NCBI RefSeq assembly: GCF_017873415.1
Contig: NZ_JAGGKD010000006.1
Coordinates: 124,001-188,000 of the forward strand
Source of the DNA: Methanolobus bombayensis
Lineage (GTDB): Archaea > Halobacteriota > Methanosarcinia > Methanosarcinales > Methanosarcinaceae
Length of the DNA: 64,000 bases
Direction: 5' to 3'
The notes under the pieces were generated by a model. That model made no database searches, was not told the origin of the DNA, and saw nothing but the letters and a program-made list of their open reading frames with translations. A program made the position numbers and the translations under genes. Every line of letters starts with the position of its first letter. The stretch's first letter is position 1. Positions 42,170 through 51,518 of this stretch are shown here, piece by piece.

Positions 42170-43639
42170 CTACTCATCGGTCTCTTCTACACCCACGGCT
42201 GACAGGAATCTTTTGACCACAGATTCATTGACAAGCCTTAATAATGTCTGGCGGTCCTTGGATGCACTGAATACTCCAAGCGGGATCTGTGCGGCTGCAG
42301 CAGTTGCGTGTCCTCCACCGGAATCCTCTCCGAAAGCTGTTTTCATTACATCTCCCAGATTTACCCTGATATCATTGCTGCGACCGGAAATGTATATCTT
42401 TTCGTCAGTAACTCCGAATACAATGGATGTTGATATGCCTTCAAGGTTCAGCAGGTAGTCCGCTGCCTGAGGCAAGGTGTCCCTGGTTCGAATACTTCCC
42501 ACATTTGAGAGCAGATAGCTCCCGATAACCTGTCTGCTGTTGATAGCTTCACCAAGAACATCAAGGGTTTCAATTGACATTGAAGGACGTTCCAGTTGCT
42601 CCAGCACATCATGATCTGATAAAGGATATAGGTATGAAGCCGCTGAAAGGTCTGAAGAATCGGTGTTCCTCTTAAAATCAAGGGTATCAGTTCTGATGCC
42701 ATAAAGAAGTGCAGTTGCCAGTTCACTGTCAATATCAATATTGAGTTCCTGCAGGTATTTTGTCAGGATTGTAGCAGAAGCACCAACATGTGGTCGTATG
42801 TCTATATAATCTGCATCTATATCTGCATCAGGAAGAGGATGATGGTCTATTATTATGTTCACATGAGTCTCGGACGGAAGTGAATTATTTGCTCCTGGTA
42901 TTGAACAATCGACAAGAGCAAGGTTCTCATAATTTGTAAATCCCACATCTTCAGATCTGAAAAGGTCGATTCCAAGTAAATTCACAAATGCTTTGTTCTC
43001 CTGATGACCGATCTCTCCATGATATATGATATCTGCAAGCACGTCAAAATGGTTGGCAATTGTTTTCAGTGCAAGGGCGCTGGATATAGCATCAGGATCG
43101 GGATTATCATGGACCACGATACCAAGCTTCTTTGTTTTATTTGCTTCAAACCATTGTGTGAGTTTATTACCTCTGCGCATTGCCTCTGCGCGTTCAAGTG
43201 ATCTTGAAAGGGATTTTGCTACCATTCTCGGAGGCATTATAACAAGGTCTGCCCCAAGGGTTTCCATTTCCTGCATGTTGATCACATCAGGAGCTCTAAC
43301 CACACAGTAGATATCCGATGATACTTTTTCCCTGATGTTCTTAAGGGCTACTTTGTTTGCCTTCGGATCAGAACTCAATATCAGAATACCTGCAAGGTTT
43401 TTGGTGTTTATTATGTCAAAGAGATGAGGATCGCTGACATCACCAACCATAGCTTCATATGCTTCCTCACGAAGTGTTTCAACCTTCTGAGAGTCCTTAT
43501 CAACGATAATAAGCTCCTTGTCAAGTTCCCTGAGTTCCTTGGCTAATGCAAATCCAAAACTTCCACTACCAAGGATAAGGTATGTGGGCTTGATTTTAGT
43601 TTTGTCAGTTGCGTTAATCTCCTTTGCAACGTTGTTAAT
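42170..43639 (-). CDS. TrkA-N/DHH-family phosphoesterase, apparent AUU start
   Basis: 489 residues from the proposed start. An N-terminal TrkA-N (RCK) domain has the nucleotide loop ILGSGSFGFALAKEL, then DVSDPHLFDIINTKNLAGILIL. The DHH/DHHA1 domain has VHDNPDPDAISSALAL, IIDHHPLPDAD and the C-terminal SGGGHATAAA. Such proteins hydrolyse cyclic dinucleotides or nanoRNA. The first conventional start (43450) would cut the domain in half. The frame is open to a TAA at 43660-43658 with no ATG, GTG or TTG; GGAGG (43651-43647) sits 7 nt before ATT 43639. Confidence 0.82.
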   Translation of the reverse strand: MNNVAKEINATDKTKIKPTYLILGSGSFGFALAKELRELDKELIIVDKDSQKVETLREEAYEAMVGDVSDPHLFDIINTKNLAGILILSSDPKANKVALKNIREKVSSDIYCVVRAPDVINMQEMETLGADLVIMPPRMVAKSLSRSLERAEAMRRGNKLTQWFEANKTKKLGIVVHDNPDPDAISSALALKTIANHFDVLADIIYHGEIGHQENKAFVNLLGIDLFRSEDVGFTNYENLALVDCSIPGANNSLPSETHVNIIIDHHPLPDADIDADYIDIRPHVGASATILTKYLQELNIDIDSELATALLYGIRTDTLDFKRNTDSSDLSAASYLYPLSDHDVLEQLERPSMSIETLDVLGEAINSRQVIGSYLLSNVGSIRTRDTLPQAADYLLNLEGISTSIVFGVTDEKIYISGRSNDIRVNLGDVMKTAFGEDSGGGHATAAAAQIPLGVFSASKDRQTLLRLVNESVVKRFLSAVGVEETDE

Positions 43640-43755
43640 ATAATAACCTCCATCTGGTTAAGGGTCATATTTGCATAAAACAATTTTGAATAAAATAACA
43701 GAAATAATACATTAACTGATAAATAGAATGCAAACTAAGGAATAAATAGGTAACC

Positions 43756-45234
43756 ATGTTCTCTATCACTTCTTCAAAAATGCGCTCAATTGATGCTAAT
43801 TGCTCATATCTTGGACAAATACCTGTGCAGCTTATGGAAAATGCCGGTGCCTCAATTGCAAGGGAGATAATTTCAAAGATAAGTTCCGGTAAAGTCCTTT
43901 TTGTTGCGGGAAGGGGAAACAACGGAGGAGATGCTTTCGTTGCTGCGCGTCATCTTGCAATGAATAAGAACTATGATGTTAAACTAATAATCCTTGGACA
44001 TTCATCCCGCATAAGAACGGAAGAATCAAAACAGAACTTTTCTCTTCTCCAATACAGCGGCCTTACAGAAATAAAAGAAATCACAGATTCAAAGGAACTT
44101 GAAAAATATCCCGGCTGGATGAATAATGACATCATCGTTGACGGAGTACTGGGTTCCGGAATAAAAGGTGTACCCAGGGAACCTGAATCCACTGCAATTG
44201 ATTTGATCAATTCCTCCAATTCATACATAATTTCCATAGATTCCCCATCAGGGTATGATTTAGATGGAGGAAAGTTTGTAAAAAGTGTGATTGCAGACCT
44301 GACAATCACATTCCACAAAATGAAAACAGGCCTTGAACTTCCGAATTCTGAAAAGTATGCAGGTCAGGTAAAAGTTGCTCCAATAGGTGTTTGCAGGGAT
44401 GCCGAAGAATATGTGGGAATGGGAGATTTGATGTCCCTTGCATGCAGGAATAAAGATTCTCACAAAGGCAATTCCGGAAGAGTTCTCGTTGTCGGTGGAG
44501 GCGCTTACTATGGTGCTCCTGCTCTTGCAGCTATGGCAGCACTCCGGACAGGTGCCGATATTGTAACAGTTGCAGTACCGGAAAATGTTGCCGATACTGT
44601 TGCTTCATTCTCACCAGATCTCATTGTAGTACCACTTGAAGGTGAAAGATTAAATCCATCAAATATTCCTGTCATTAAAAACTTGCTGCAAACCCATGAT
44701 GTTGCTGTTATAGGTCCGGGTCTTGGGAGGGAGAAAGAAACTCAGGAAACAGTGGAACAGCTTCTGCCTCTATGTAGGAAAGCTGTTGTTGATGCAGATG
44801 CGCTCTTTGGGCTGAAGTTACCCATAAAAAGTGAGGTAAAATTCATCCTGACGCCTCATTCTGCCGAGTTCTCGAGGCTTTCAGGTTCAGATGTTCCGAA
44901 AGAACTCGATTCTAAAAAGAATCTTGTCAATCAGTTTGCTTCTGGAAAAGATGTTACGGTCATTCTGAAAGGAAAGACCGACATAATCTCTGATGGAACA
45001 GTTACCCGGCTTAACAGAACAGGCAATGCCGGAATGACTGTTGGTGGCACAGGGGATGTACTGACTGGTATTACAGGTGCTCTCTTTGCAGTCAATGATG
45101 CTATGGATGCTGCTTCATGTGCTGTTTTCATTAACGGTTCAGCCGGTGATCTTGCATTTGAGGAAAGAGGTAACGGTTTGCTTGCGACAGATATAATTGA
45201 CCGGATAACCGATGTTATATTAGGTGTATTATAA
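43756..45234 (+). CDS. nnr: Bifunctional NAD(P)H-hydrate epimerase/ADP-dependent dehydratase
   Basis: 492 residues. The N-terminal YjeF_N epimerase (about 1-215) has AGRGNNGGDAFVAARHL and SIDSPSGYDLDGG. The C-terminal ribokinase-like dehydratase has NAGMTVGGTGDVLTGITGAL. Together they repair hydrated NADH/NADPH. The fused form is common in bacteria and archaea. It is first in a run of plus-strand genes; its stop overlaps the next start (TAATG). Confidence 0.93.
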   Translation: MFSITSSKMRSIDANCSYLGQIPVQLMENAGASIAREIISKISSGKVLFVAGRGNNGGDAFVAARHLAMNKNYDVKLIILGHSSRIRTEESKQNFSLLQYSGLTEIKEITDSKELEKYPGWMNNDIIVDGVLGSGIKGVPREPESTAIDLINSSNSYIISIDSPSGYDLDGGKFVKSVIADLTITFHKMKTGLELPNSEKYAGQVKVAPIGVCRDAEEYVGMGDLMSLACRNKDSHKGNSGRVLVVGGGAYYGAPALAAMAALRTGADIVTVAVPENVADTVASFSPDLIVVPLEGERLNPSNIPVIKNLLQTHDVAVIGPGLGREKETQETVEQLLPLCRKAVVDADALFGLKLPIKSEVKFILTPHSAEFSRLSGSDVPKELDSKKNLVNQFASGKDVTVILKGKTDIISDGTVTRLNRTGNAGMTVGGTGDVLTGITGALFAVNDAMDAASCAVFINGSAGDLAFEERGNGLLATDIIDRITDVILGVL

Positions 45235-45416
45235 TGGAGCGGGAAAGCAGAAAAATTAGTGTGGATATTGAAAGAAAGTGGATACGTATTATTGTCAGTC
45301 ATGGTAAGGATGAGGAAATACTCAAACTTAAAATTGATGAGGCGCGCAGTCTGAAAGAACAACTAAATACTACTATTGAGGATTACCTGCAGAGACAAAA
45401 TATTAGAATTGATTAA
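45234..45416 (+). CDS. Small conserved-looking protein between nnr and moaC
   Basis: 60 residues, translationally coupled to nnr (stop TAA and ATG share one base) and 13 nt before moaC. It reads as two strands (KISVDIERKWIRIIVSH) and a long helix (DEARSLKEQLNTTIEDYLQR). The shape recalls the C-terminal half of Pcc1-like proteins, but the resemblance is weak. The tight coupling on both sides suggests a real gene. Function unknown. Confidence 0.7.
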   Translation: MERESRKISVDIERKWIRIIVSHGKDEEILKLKIDEARSLKEQLNTTIEDYLQRQNIRID

Positions 45417-45429
45417 AAACGGTGATTAA

Positions 45430-45906
45430 TTGGAAGCCACATTCACACATATTGAGAACGATCGCGCGGTCATGGTGGACATTAGTAAAAAGGATACAAT
45501 TGTCAGAAAAGCAATAGCTTCTGGTGATATTGTCCTCAATGATGCAACCATTGAGAAGATACGCACAGGAAATGTTGAAAAGGGAAATGTGTTTTCCACC
45601 GCACGCGTGGCTTCTATTATGGCGGTAAAAAAGACTCCTGAACTTATTCCAATGTGCCACCAGATTCCAATTACCAAAGTGGATGTGGATTTTTCAATTC
45701 ATGGGAACATCGTTCGTGCAACTGTTGAGGTACGTTCCGTGGGAAAGACAGGTGTTGAGATGGAGGCTCTTACAGGTGTCTCGGTTTCCCTGCTGACAGT
45801 CTGGGACATGGTTAAGTCTGCAGAGAAAGATGAGACCGGGAACTATCCTGCTACTGGGATTCAAAATATAAAGGTTCTTGAGAAAGTCAAAATGAACCAA
45901 AAATAA
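45430..45906 (+). CDS. moaC: Cyclic pyranopterin monophosphate synthase
   Basis: 158 residues. PMCHQIPITKVDVDF holds the conserved Cys-His pair and GKTGVEMEALTGVSVSLLTVWDM the KTGVEMEAL signature, and the C-terminal lysine-rich helix is present. It makes the first pterin of molybdopterin, needed by molybdenum/tungsten formylmethanofuran dehydrogenase in methanogens. The start is TTG, with GGTGAT in front. Confidence 0.94.
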   Translation: MEATFTHIENDRAVMVDISKKDTIVRKAIASGDIVLNDATIEKIRTGNVEKGNVFSTARVASIMAVKKTPELIPMCHQIPITKVDVDFSIHGNIVRATVEVRSVGKTGVEMEALTGVSVSLLTVWDMVKSAEKDETGNYPATGIQNIKVLEKVKMNQK

Positions 45907-45997
45907 TGTATTTGAGGGATGCATTAGGGTGCATTCCAAATCACTCTGATCAATTATCAAATTTAATTATTAATCAAATCTTAAAGAGGTAAATTAT

Positions 45998-46846
45998 TTG
46001 AAAATTATAGGAGGACCAGCATCCCAGGCTCTTTCATCAAGGGTTGCAAGAGAACTTAATATTGAGCCTACTGTATGTGACTTCACAAGGTTCCCTGACG
46101 GCGAACTGTATTCACGTATACTTGATGAGGACGTGGATGAAGTTACTATTGTCCAGAGTACAACAACGGATTCTGATCTTGTTGCATTATTACAGCTTAT
46201 TGACGCCTGCGAGGATTCACCTGTCATAAATGTGGTTATACCATACATGGGTTATGCCAGACAGGATAAAAAGTTCAAGACCGGGGAACCAATAACTGCC
46301 AGGGCTATTGCAAGGACAATTAATGCGGACAGGATATTCACGGTCAATATACATGAGGCAAGTGTTCTGAATTATTTTAATGCTGATGCATTCGATCTTG
46401 ATGCTTCCCGTCTTCTGGGTTATCATATAAGGTCACTGAACCTGTGTAACCCTCTGATTGTATCACCTGACAAGGGAGCAATAAATCTTGCAGAGAACAC
46501 AGCTACCGATGTAGGCCTGGAATTTGACTATCTTGAAAAGACAAGGCATTCCGGTGATTCAGTTACTATCAAAGCAAAGAATGTCGATGTAATGAACAGA
46601 GACATTATTATTATCGATGACATGATTGCAACCGGCGGAACAATGGCAGAATCCATCAAATTGCTGAAATCCCAGGGAGCGAAGGATGTCTATCTCGCAT
46701 GTGTGCATCCGGTTCTCGCAAGAAATGCTGTGTTGCGCCTGTACAATGCAGGGGTAAAAGATATTATAACCACCGACACAATAGAAAAGGTACAGAGTTG
46801 TGTCAGTGTGGCACCTTTGATAGCCAATGCTTTAAGAAGTATATGA
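45998..46846 (+). CDS. prs: Ribose-phosphate pyrophosphokinase
   Basis: 282 residues, the short archaeal form. PYMGYARQDKKF is the ATP flexible-loop segment, FTVNIHEASVLNYF replaces the bacterial DxH region, and DIIIIDDMIATGGTM is the PRPP-binding loop. It makes PRPP for purine, pyrimidine and histidine synthesis. The start is TTG, preceded by GAGGT 8 nt upstream. Gene order moaC-prs suggests loose co-transcription. Confidence 0.94.
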   Translation: MKIIGGPASQALSSRVARELNIEPTVCDFTRFPDGELYSRILDEDVDEVTIVQSTTTDSDLVALLQLIDACEDSPVINVVIPYMGYARQDKKFKTGEPITARAIARTINADRIFTVNIHEASVLNYFNADAFDLDASRLLGYHIRSLNLCNPLIVSPDKGAINLAENTATDVGLEFDYLEKTRHSGDSVTIKAKNVDVMNRDIIIIDDMIATGGTMAESIKLLKSQGAKDVYLACVHPVLARNAVLRLYNAGVKDIITTDTIEKVQSCVSVAPLIANALRSI

Positions 46847-46870
46847 TAATTAATATATTGAGGTTTGATC

Positions 46871-47350
46871 ATGACGTTGCCTGATGTTTGTCCCAAAGAC
46901 GGTGTTTCCCAGTGTAAGAAAAAAGCCTGCCATCTTTACGTAGTAGAGTGGCGTACAGGGGATGAGCAATGTATCATAGGATATCAGTCAACTCACAAAG
47001 AGCTTACAAGATCAACCCCAATGGAAGATACTTATGCTGAAAAAACACGTCTGAGGCTTGAAAAACAAGAAAGAAAACCCTGGCCTGAACCCGGGCAGAC
47101 TCCTGAAAAGCGCCAGCATCTTCAACGGAAGCCAGTTTCTGAAGAAGGTCCCACAGAGATAGTTGCAGAACTCCCATTAAAAGAACCGGTATCTTCGGAC
47201 GAAAGTGAAGAGATTGTGGTAAATGATAAAGATACCACGGTTTTTGAGTCTCGTAAAGATGATTCAAAAAATGAGAAAAAAAGAAAGTCTCTGGATGAAG
47301 TGATGGATATGGACCTTCCGGATGACTATGAAGAAAAGTTCTGGGATTAA
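46871..47350 (+). CDS. Hypothetical protein with Cys-rich N-terminus and disordered tail
   Basis: 159 residues. The first 45 have four or five cysteines (DVCPKDGVSQCKKKACHLY, EQCIIGYQ), which may bind a metal. From about residue 60 the protein is charged, proline-rich and probably disordered, ending in DLPDDYEEKFWD. GAGG 7 nt before ATG 46871 sets the start. It sits between prs and a DNA glycosylase gene. No family recognised. Confidence 0.68.
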   Translation: MTLPDVCPKDGVSQCKKKACHLYVVEWRTGDEQCIIGYQSTHKELTRSTPMEDTYAEKTRLRLEKQERKPWPEPGQTPEKRQHLQRKPVSEEGPTEIVAELPLKEPVSSDESEEIVVNDKDTTVFESRKDDSKNEKKRKSLDEVMDMDLPDDYEEKFWD

Positions 47351-47366
47351 TTGTTTTTAGTGTTTC

Positions 47367-47999
47367 ATGAAGGCTGGAAAACTTTGCAGAGTATATGATC
47401 TGCTTCTGGATGAACTCGGACCACAATACTGGTGGCCTGCAGAGACAGCTTTTGAAGTTGTTGTAGGGGCCATACTTACTCAGCAGACAAAATGGACCAA
47501 CGTGGAAAAGGCCATCTCAGGTTTGAAAGAACACGGTCTGATGGAAGTTGATTCCCTTGCTGGTGCTGATATTGAGTTGCTCGAGGAACTTGTGCGTTGT
47601 TGTGGTTTCTACAGACAAAAATCTTCCCGGTTGAAAGGAATGGCAGCTTTTTTTGCCGATTATGGAATGGAAGAGGTATTTTCAATGCCTGTGGAAAAAC
47701 TCAGAAGGACCATGTTATCCCTAAAAGGAGTTGGCAACGAAACTGCTGATAGTATTGTGCTTTATGCTGCCGGTAAACCAAAGTTCGTTATTGATGTCTA
47801 TACTACTCGTATGATGAAGTGTATCGGTATTGAAGGGAATTATATGCAGCTGCAGCATATGTTTGAGACAGAGATTCCGCAGGATGTAGATATATATAAG
47901 GAATATCATGCTCTCATAGTTGAATATTCAAAAGCCTATTGTGGCAAAAAAAGATGTAATGAATGTATTCTGAAGGATTTAGATGAGAATGGATATTGA
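47367..47999 (+). CDS. Endonuclease III-superfamily DNA glycosylase, MagIII-like
   Basis: 210 residues with HhH-GPD. LKGVGNETADSIVLYAAGKPKFVIDVYT contains the hairpin and the catalytic aspartate. The lysine that gives endonuclease III its lyase activity is replaced by Glu (GVGNETA), as in 3-methyladenine glycosylases of the MagIII group. The C-terminal cluster loop has only three cysteines (CGKKRCNEC) rather than four. Likely a monofunctional alkyl-base glycosylase. It overlaps the CDIN1-like gene by 17 nt. Confidence 0.85.
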   Translation: MKAGKLCRVYDLLLDELGPQYWWPAETAFEVVVGAILTQQTKWTNVEKAISGLKEHGLMEVDSLAGADIELLEELVRCCGFYRQKSSRLKGMAAFFADYGMEEVFSMPVEKLRRTMLSLKGVGNETADSIVLYAAGKPKFVIDVYTTRMMKCIGIEGNYMQLQHMFETEIPQDVDIYKEYHALIVEYSKAYCGKKRCNECILKDLDENGY

Positions 48000-48768
48000 T
48001 ACTTACTATAAAATATATGACAGACTGGAGACCGTTGATGATGTTAAAAACTTATCCAGACAGTTCTCACAACCCATAGGAACAATTCATTCTATACTAA
48101 ATCAGAAAACTGTTACAAAGGTCAAGAAAAATTTCTCTAGAATAAAGAACAAAAGTCCACGGCACCTGAGGCAATGGAAAAAAGGTAAAAGTATAGTTCA
48201 GATCGCAAGGAAGAACGATATTCCCGCAACTCTTATGGTTTCCATGCTGCTCAAGGAGATGGGTATCCCAAAGAAAGGTTTCATCAGGAATCTTGATGAA
48301 CAACCAGAAGGTCGCCTCAAAAAAGAGGTGATTGCAGCATTGGATTCTGATTTCTTCTTTTCCCCCAAAGCTCATGAAATGCATGCAGAGAAAGGTAAGA
48401 TGGGAGAGGCCATTTTAGCGGAATGGCTTGATGAATGTGGTATATCATACAGATCAGAGGATGATCTGAGGGATGAAGGCTTTTTAAAAACACCTGATTT
48501 TTTCCTGGATGAGGAAATTGAGATCGATGGTGTAACTATTTCCTGGATAGAAAGCAAGGCTCTTTTTGGTGATGAAAAGGAGCATGAATATTATATCAAA
48601 AAACAGTTCAGGGAATACGAAGAGAATTACGGCGTCGGTATGATCGTTTACTGGTACGGTTTCATAGATTCGCTCAGCTACAATGGAAATCTGATAAAAG
48701 ATTACAGGTTCTTTGATAAAGAAAGGGATACGGTAGAAGAACTTCTGAATTTCAAAACATACTGGTGA
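47983..48768 (+). CDS. Archaeal CDIN1/C15orf41-like nuclease (TPD-motif protein)
   Basis: 261 residues. The N-terminal part (about 55-100) has HTH-like helices; the C-terminal part is a PD-(D/E)XK nuclease: Thr170-Pro171-Asp172, Glu190-Ser-Lys192 in SWIESKALFGDEKEHEYY, and YGVGMIVYWYGFID. These blocks match human CDIN1, the Codanin-1 partner mutated in congenital dyserythropoietic anaemia. The enzymatic role is unproven in both. It starts within the end of the glycosylase gene, which points to DNA repair. ATG 47989 is an alternative start. Confidence 0.85.
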   Translation: MRMDIDTYYKIYDRLETVDDVKNLSRQFSQPIGTIHSILNQKTVTKVKKNFSRIKNKSPRHLRQWKKGKSIVQIARKNDIPATLMVSMLLKEMGIPKKGFIRNLDEQPEGRLKKEVIAALDSDFFFSPKAHEMHAEKGKMGEAILAEWLDECGISYRSEDDLRDEGFLKTPDFFLDEEIEIDGVTISWIESKALFGDEKEHEYYIKKQFREYEENYGVGMIVYWYGFIDSLSYNGNLIKDYRFFDKERDTVEELLNFKTYW

Positions 48769-48793
48769 TTATTTTTGAATTATTGGTCTTTCT

Positions 48794-49015
48794 TTATTCT
48801 TTTTTCAGTTCAGACATGACTTTTTTCGTATATACCTGATATACACCCTCTTCATCATACACTACAACTTCTTCGTTGATGGTGGCATGGTTTGCATGGA
48901 CCACCAGAAATGGCCAGAGCTCATTACTTTCAGGGTCACGCTGGTTCTTCATGTTGAAAATATCCTCTGAGGTACTTAATGAGATCCTGTGCATATTTTC
49001 GGTAATACGTGTCAT
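48794..49015 (-). CDS. Small hypothetical protein
   Basis: 73 residues, not recognised. It contains LWPFLVVHANHATINEEVVVYDEEGVY, a likely beta-hairpin, and a lysine/glutamate-rich C-terminal helix. No Shine-Dalgarno is seen before either ATG (49015 or 48994). It converges on the CDIN1-like gene and is divergent from lysS. Confidence 0.55.
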   Translation of the reverse strand: MTRITENMHRISLSTSEDIFNMKNQRDPESNELWPFLVVHANHATINEEVVVYDEEGVYQVYTKKVMSELKKE

Positions 49016-49248
49016 ATTTTACTGAACAGTAATTTTTTATTAATATCTTTCGTGTTGCAATTATATGAGGCAGGAATCTGTCCTCAAAAGGACAAAAAAT
49101 CCTGTAAGATTCCGTTTGGGATTTTTGCCATAAGCAAAGATTATAATAGTAACAATCATCTTAGATTACTGACTCCGGGTCATCCGGTAATTTCAATACT
49201 TACAATAATATTGTTCATTAACACTCTTATTCATATATCGGTGAAATT

Positions 49249-50841
49249 ATGGCAGAAATTACACACTGGGCAGATGTCATAGCAGACGAGGTGCTGGCAA
49301 AGGATAAAAAGCACCTTGTTGCAACAGGCATCACGCCCTCAGGTCACATTCATATTGGTAACATGCGCGAGGTTGTAACTGCAGATGTAGCATTCAGGGC
49401 TCTTGAAGATAAAGATGCGGAAGCTGAGTTCATCTACATTGCAGACACATACGACCCATTAAGAAAGGTCTATCCTTTCCTGGATGAAAGTTATGAAGAG
49501 CATGTAGGAAAACCACTTTCTGAAATTCCATGTCCATGCGGTAATCACAAGAATTATTCCGAACATTTCCTTGAGCCTTTCCTTGCAGCACTTGAACATC
49601 TGGGAATCCACCCGAAGGTCTACAGGGCAGATGAGCTTTACAAAGAAGGTGTCTACGTAGAAGCTATCAAGCAGGCCCTTGAGAAAAAGGATGAGATTGC
49701 AGCGATCCTGCAGAAGAGGTCCGGTAAGACTCCTGCAGATACATGGAACCCGTTCAACCCGATCTGCAATGATTGTGGCAAGGTCAACACAACCACAGTA
49801 ACCGGTTTTGACATCGATGCGGAAACCGTGGACTATGAATGTTCTTGCGGAAGCAAGGGAACAGTTTCAATGAAGGGTGGTGGAAAACTCACCTGGCGTG
49901 TTGACTGGCCGGCAAGGTGGAAGGCACTTGGCGTTACTGTTGAACCATTTGGTAAGGACCATGCTTCAAGAGGCGGTTCATATGATACCGGAGAGGCCAT
50001 TTCCAGAGAGATATTTGACTATGAGGCACCACATCCAATAGTTTATGAATGGATCATGCTGGGTAAGAAAGGTGCAATGTCATCTTCAACTGGTGTTGTA
50101 GTTTCAATATCAGATATGCTTAAGGTGGTGCCACCTGAAGTACTGCGTTACCTGATTATCCGTACAAAGCCTGAAAAGCACATCAGATTCGATCCTTCAT
50201 TACCTTTGCTCACACTTGTGGATGAGTTCGAACGTCTTCACTCAAGCGACAAGGCAACGTCTTATGATAAGAGAATGATCGAGCTTTCACATGCAGCAGG
50301 ACTCTGCCATACAGATATTCCGTTCAAACACATGACAACAATCTATCAGGTTGCTGCAGGTGACTTTGATAAGATCATGAATATCGTGAAAAGAGCAGGA
50401 TACGACACAAGCAATGAGAAATGCATACGTGAGCTTGTTGACAATGTTGGCAAATGGCTTGAGATGTACGCACCTGATAATGCTAAGTTCAGTGTACAGG
50501 AAGAGCTTCCGGTAAGCACTTCACAGCTCAGTGATTTCCAGAGAGCTTTTCTCAGTTCATTTTCAACCATACTGGATAAGAGCGGTGAACTGAACGGTGA
50601 GGACTATCACAATCTTGTGTACTCAGCAAAGGAAACAGGTTCAGAACTCAACACAATGATAGCTGAATCACTGAATGTTGATGCAGAATCACTTGAAGTA
50701 AGTCCAAAGCAGCTCTTCAAGGCAATCTATATTTCAGTTCTTGGACAGCCTTCAGGACCTAAGGCAGGATGGTTCCTTTCATCACTTGAAAAGGACTTCC
50801 TTGCAATTCGCTTTAAGGAAGCAGCAGAGTATAAGCCCTGA
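49249..50841 (+). CDS. lysS: Class I lysyl-tRNA synthetase
   Basis: 530 residues. [14 protein letters not shown] has the HIGH motif (HIHIGN, 33-38) and [11 protein letters not shown] the KMSKS-like loop; cysteines in CPCGN and CNDCGK...CSCG form a zinc site. This is the archaeal class I enzyme, unrelated to bacterial/eukaryotic class II LysRS. Methanosarcina species carry both classes; only class I is seen here. A methyltransferase gene follows 8 nt later. Confidence 0.95.
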   Translation: MAEITHWADVIADEVLAKDKKHLVATGITPSGHIHIGNMREVVTADVAFRALEDKDAEAEFIYIADTYDPLRKVYPFLDESYEEHVGKPLSEIPCPCGNHKNYSEHFLEPFLAALEHLGIHPKVYRADELYKEGVYVEAIKQALEKKDEIAAILQKRSGKTPADTWNPFNPICNDCGKVNTTTVTGFDIDAETVDYECSCGSKGTVSMKGGGKLTWRVDWPARWKALGVTVEPFGKDHASRGGSYDTGEAISREIFDYEAPHPIVYEWIMLGKKGAMSSSTGVVVSISDMLKVVPPEVLRYLIIRTKPEKHIRFDPSLPLLTLVDEFERLHSSDKATSYDKRMIELSHAAGLCHTDIPFKHMTTIYQVAAGDFDKIMNIVKRAGYDTSNEKCIRELVDNVGKWLEMYAPDNAKFSVQEELPVSTSQLSDFQRAFLSSFSTILDKSGELNGEDYHNLVYSAKETGSELNTMIAESLNVDAESLEVSPKQLFKAIYISVLGQPSGPKAGWFLSSLEKDFLAIRFKEAAEYKP

Positions 50842-50849
50842 TCCTGATT

Positions 50850-51518
50850 ATGGCAAACAATTCTTTCCCGGGCAAAGACCTTCAGGGCAAGTCTCATTTT
50901 CTTGCCTGGGATGAAGAATACAAACATGTGACCTGGGGTGGTCCTAGGTCGATATCAATGCTGGAAGGTTTTATCTCTTCCAGTTCACTAATTCTTGACC
51001 TTGGCTGCGGGAACGGCAGGTTCCTTTTGCCGCTTTCCCGTAAGTATAATGCGATCGGTACAGATGTCTCTGCAACTGCAGTTCAAAGGGCCAGGGAATA
51101 TCTAATAAAAAGCAATGTTGAAAGCGATAAAAGAGCTGGATGCCTTGCTTCGAGTATAACCTCGCTTCCCTTTTCTGAAAATTCATTTGACGCAATTCTG
51201 TGTATTGGGGTTTTGCAGCACCTTCTGGAAGATGAAAGAAAACAGGCAATTTCTGAGATTAAAAGAGTGATGAAAAGCGATGCAATTTTTGTGCTGGAAG
51301 TTTTCGGAACTGAAGATATGAGATACGGTGGTGAATCTGTGGAAAAAGATACTTTCATCAGAAAAAATGGAATCATATACCACTATTTCACTCGTAATGA
51401 ACTGGCATCACTGCTGGATGAATTTGATATATTAGAAATGAAGGATCTGGTTTCAGAAAAAAAGTTTCATGGCGAGCCACACAGGCGCCATCAAATAAGA
51501 GTAATTGCAAGTCTTTAG
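50850..51518 (+). CDS. Class I SAM-dependent methyltransferase
   Basis: 222 residues. LILDLGCGNGRFLLPL is motif I, AIGTDVSATAVQRA motif II, FDAILCIGVLQHL the motif IV strand and AIFVLEVFGTED motif VI. The sequence is of the Methyltransf_11/25 type; target unknown. It begins 8 nt after lysS, suggesting co-transcription and perhaps a translation-related target. Its stop overlaps that of the convergent BofA gene by 4 nt. Confidence 0.84.
   Translation: MANNSFPGKDLQGKSHFLAWDEEYKHVTWGGPRSISMLEGFISSSSLILDLGCGNGRFLLPLSRKYNAIGTDVSATAVQRAREYLIKSNVESDKRAGCLASSITSLPFSENSFDAILCIGVLQHLLEDERKQAISEIKRVMKSDAIFVLEVFGTEDMRYGGESVEKDTFIRKNGIIYHYFTRNELASLLDEFDILEMKDLVSEKKFHGEPHRRHQIRVIASL

Noticed and set aside
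42170-43450. ATG at 43450 as the start of the TrkA-N/DHH gene
   Set aside because: The reading frame upstream encodes a clear Rossmann nucleotide-binding loop, and GGAGG lies at the distal end of the open frame.
45234-45416. KEOPS subunit Pcc1
   Set aside because: The protein is about 20 residues too short and the resemblance is limited to a strand-helix pattern.
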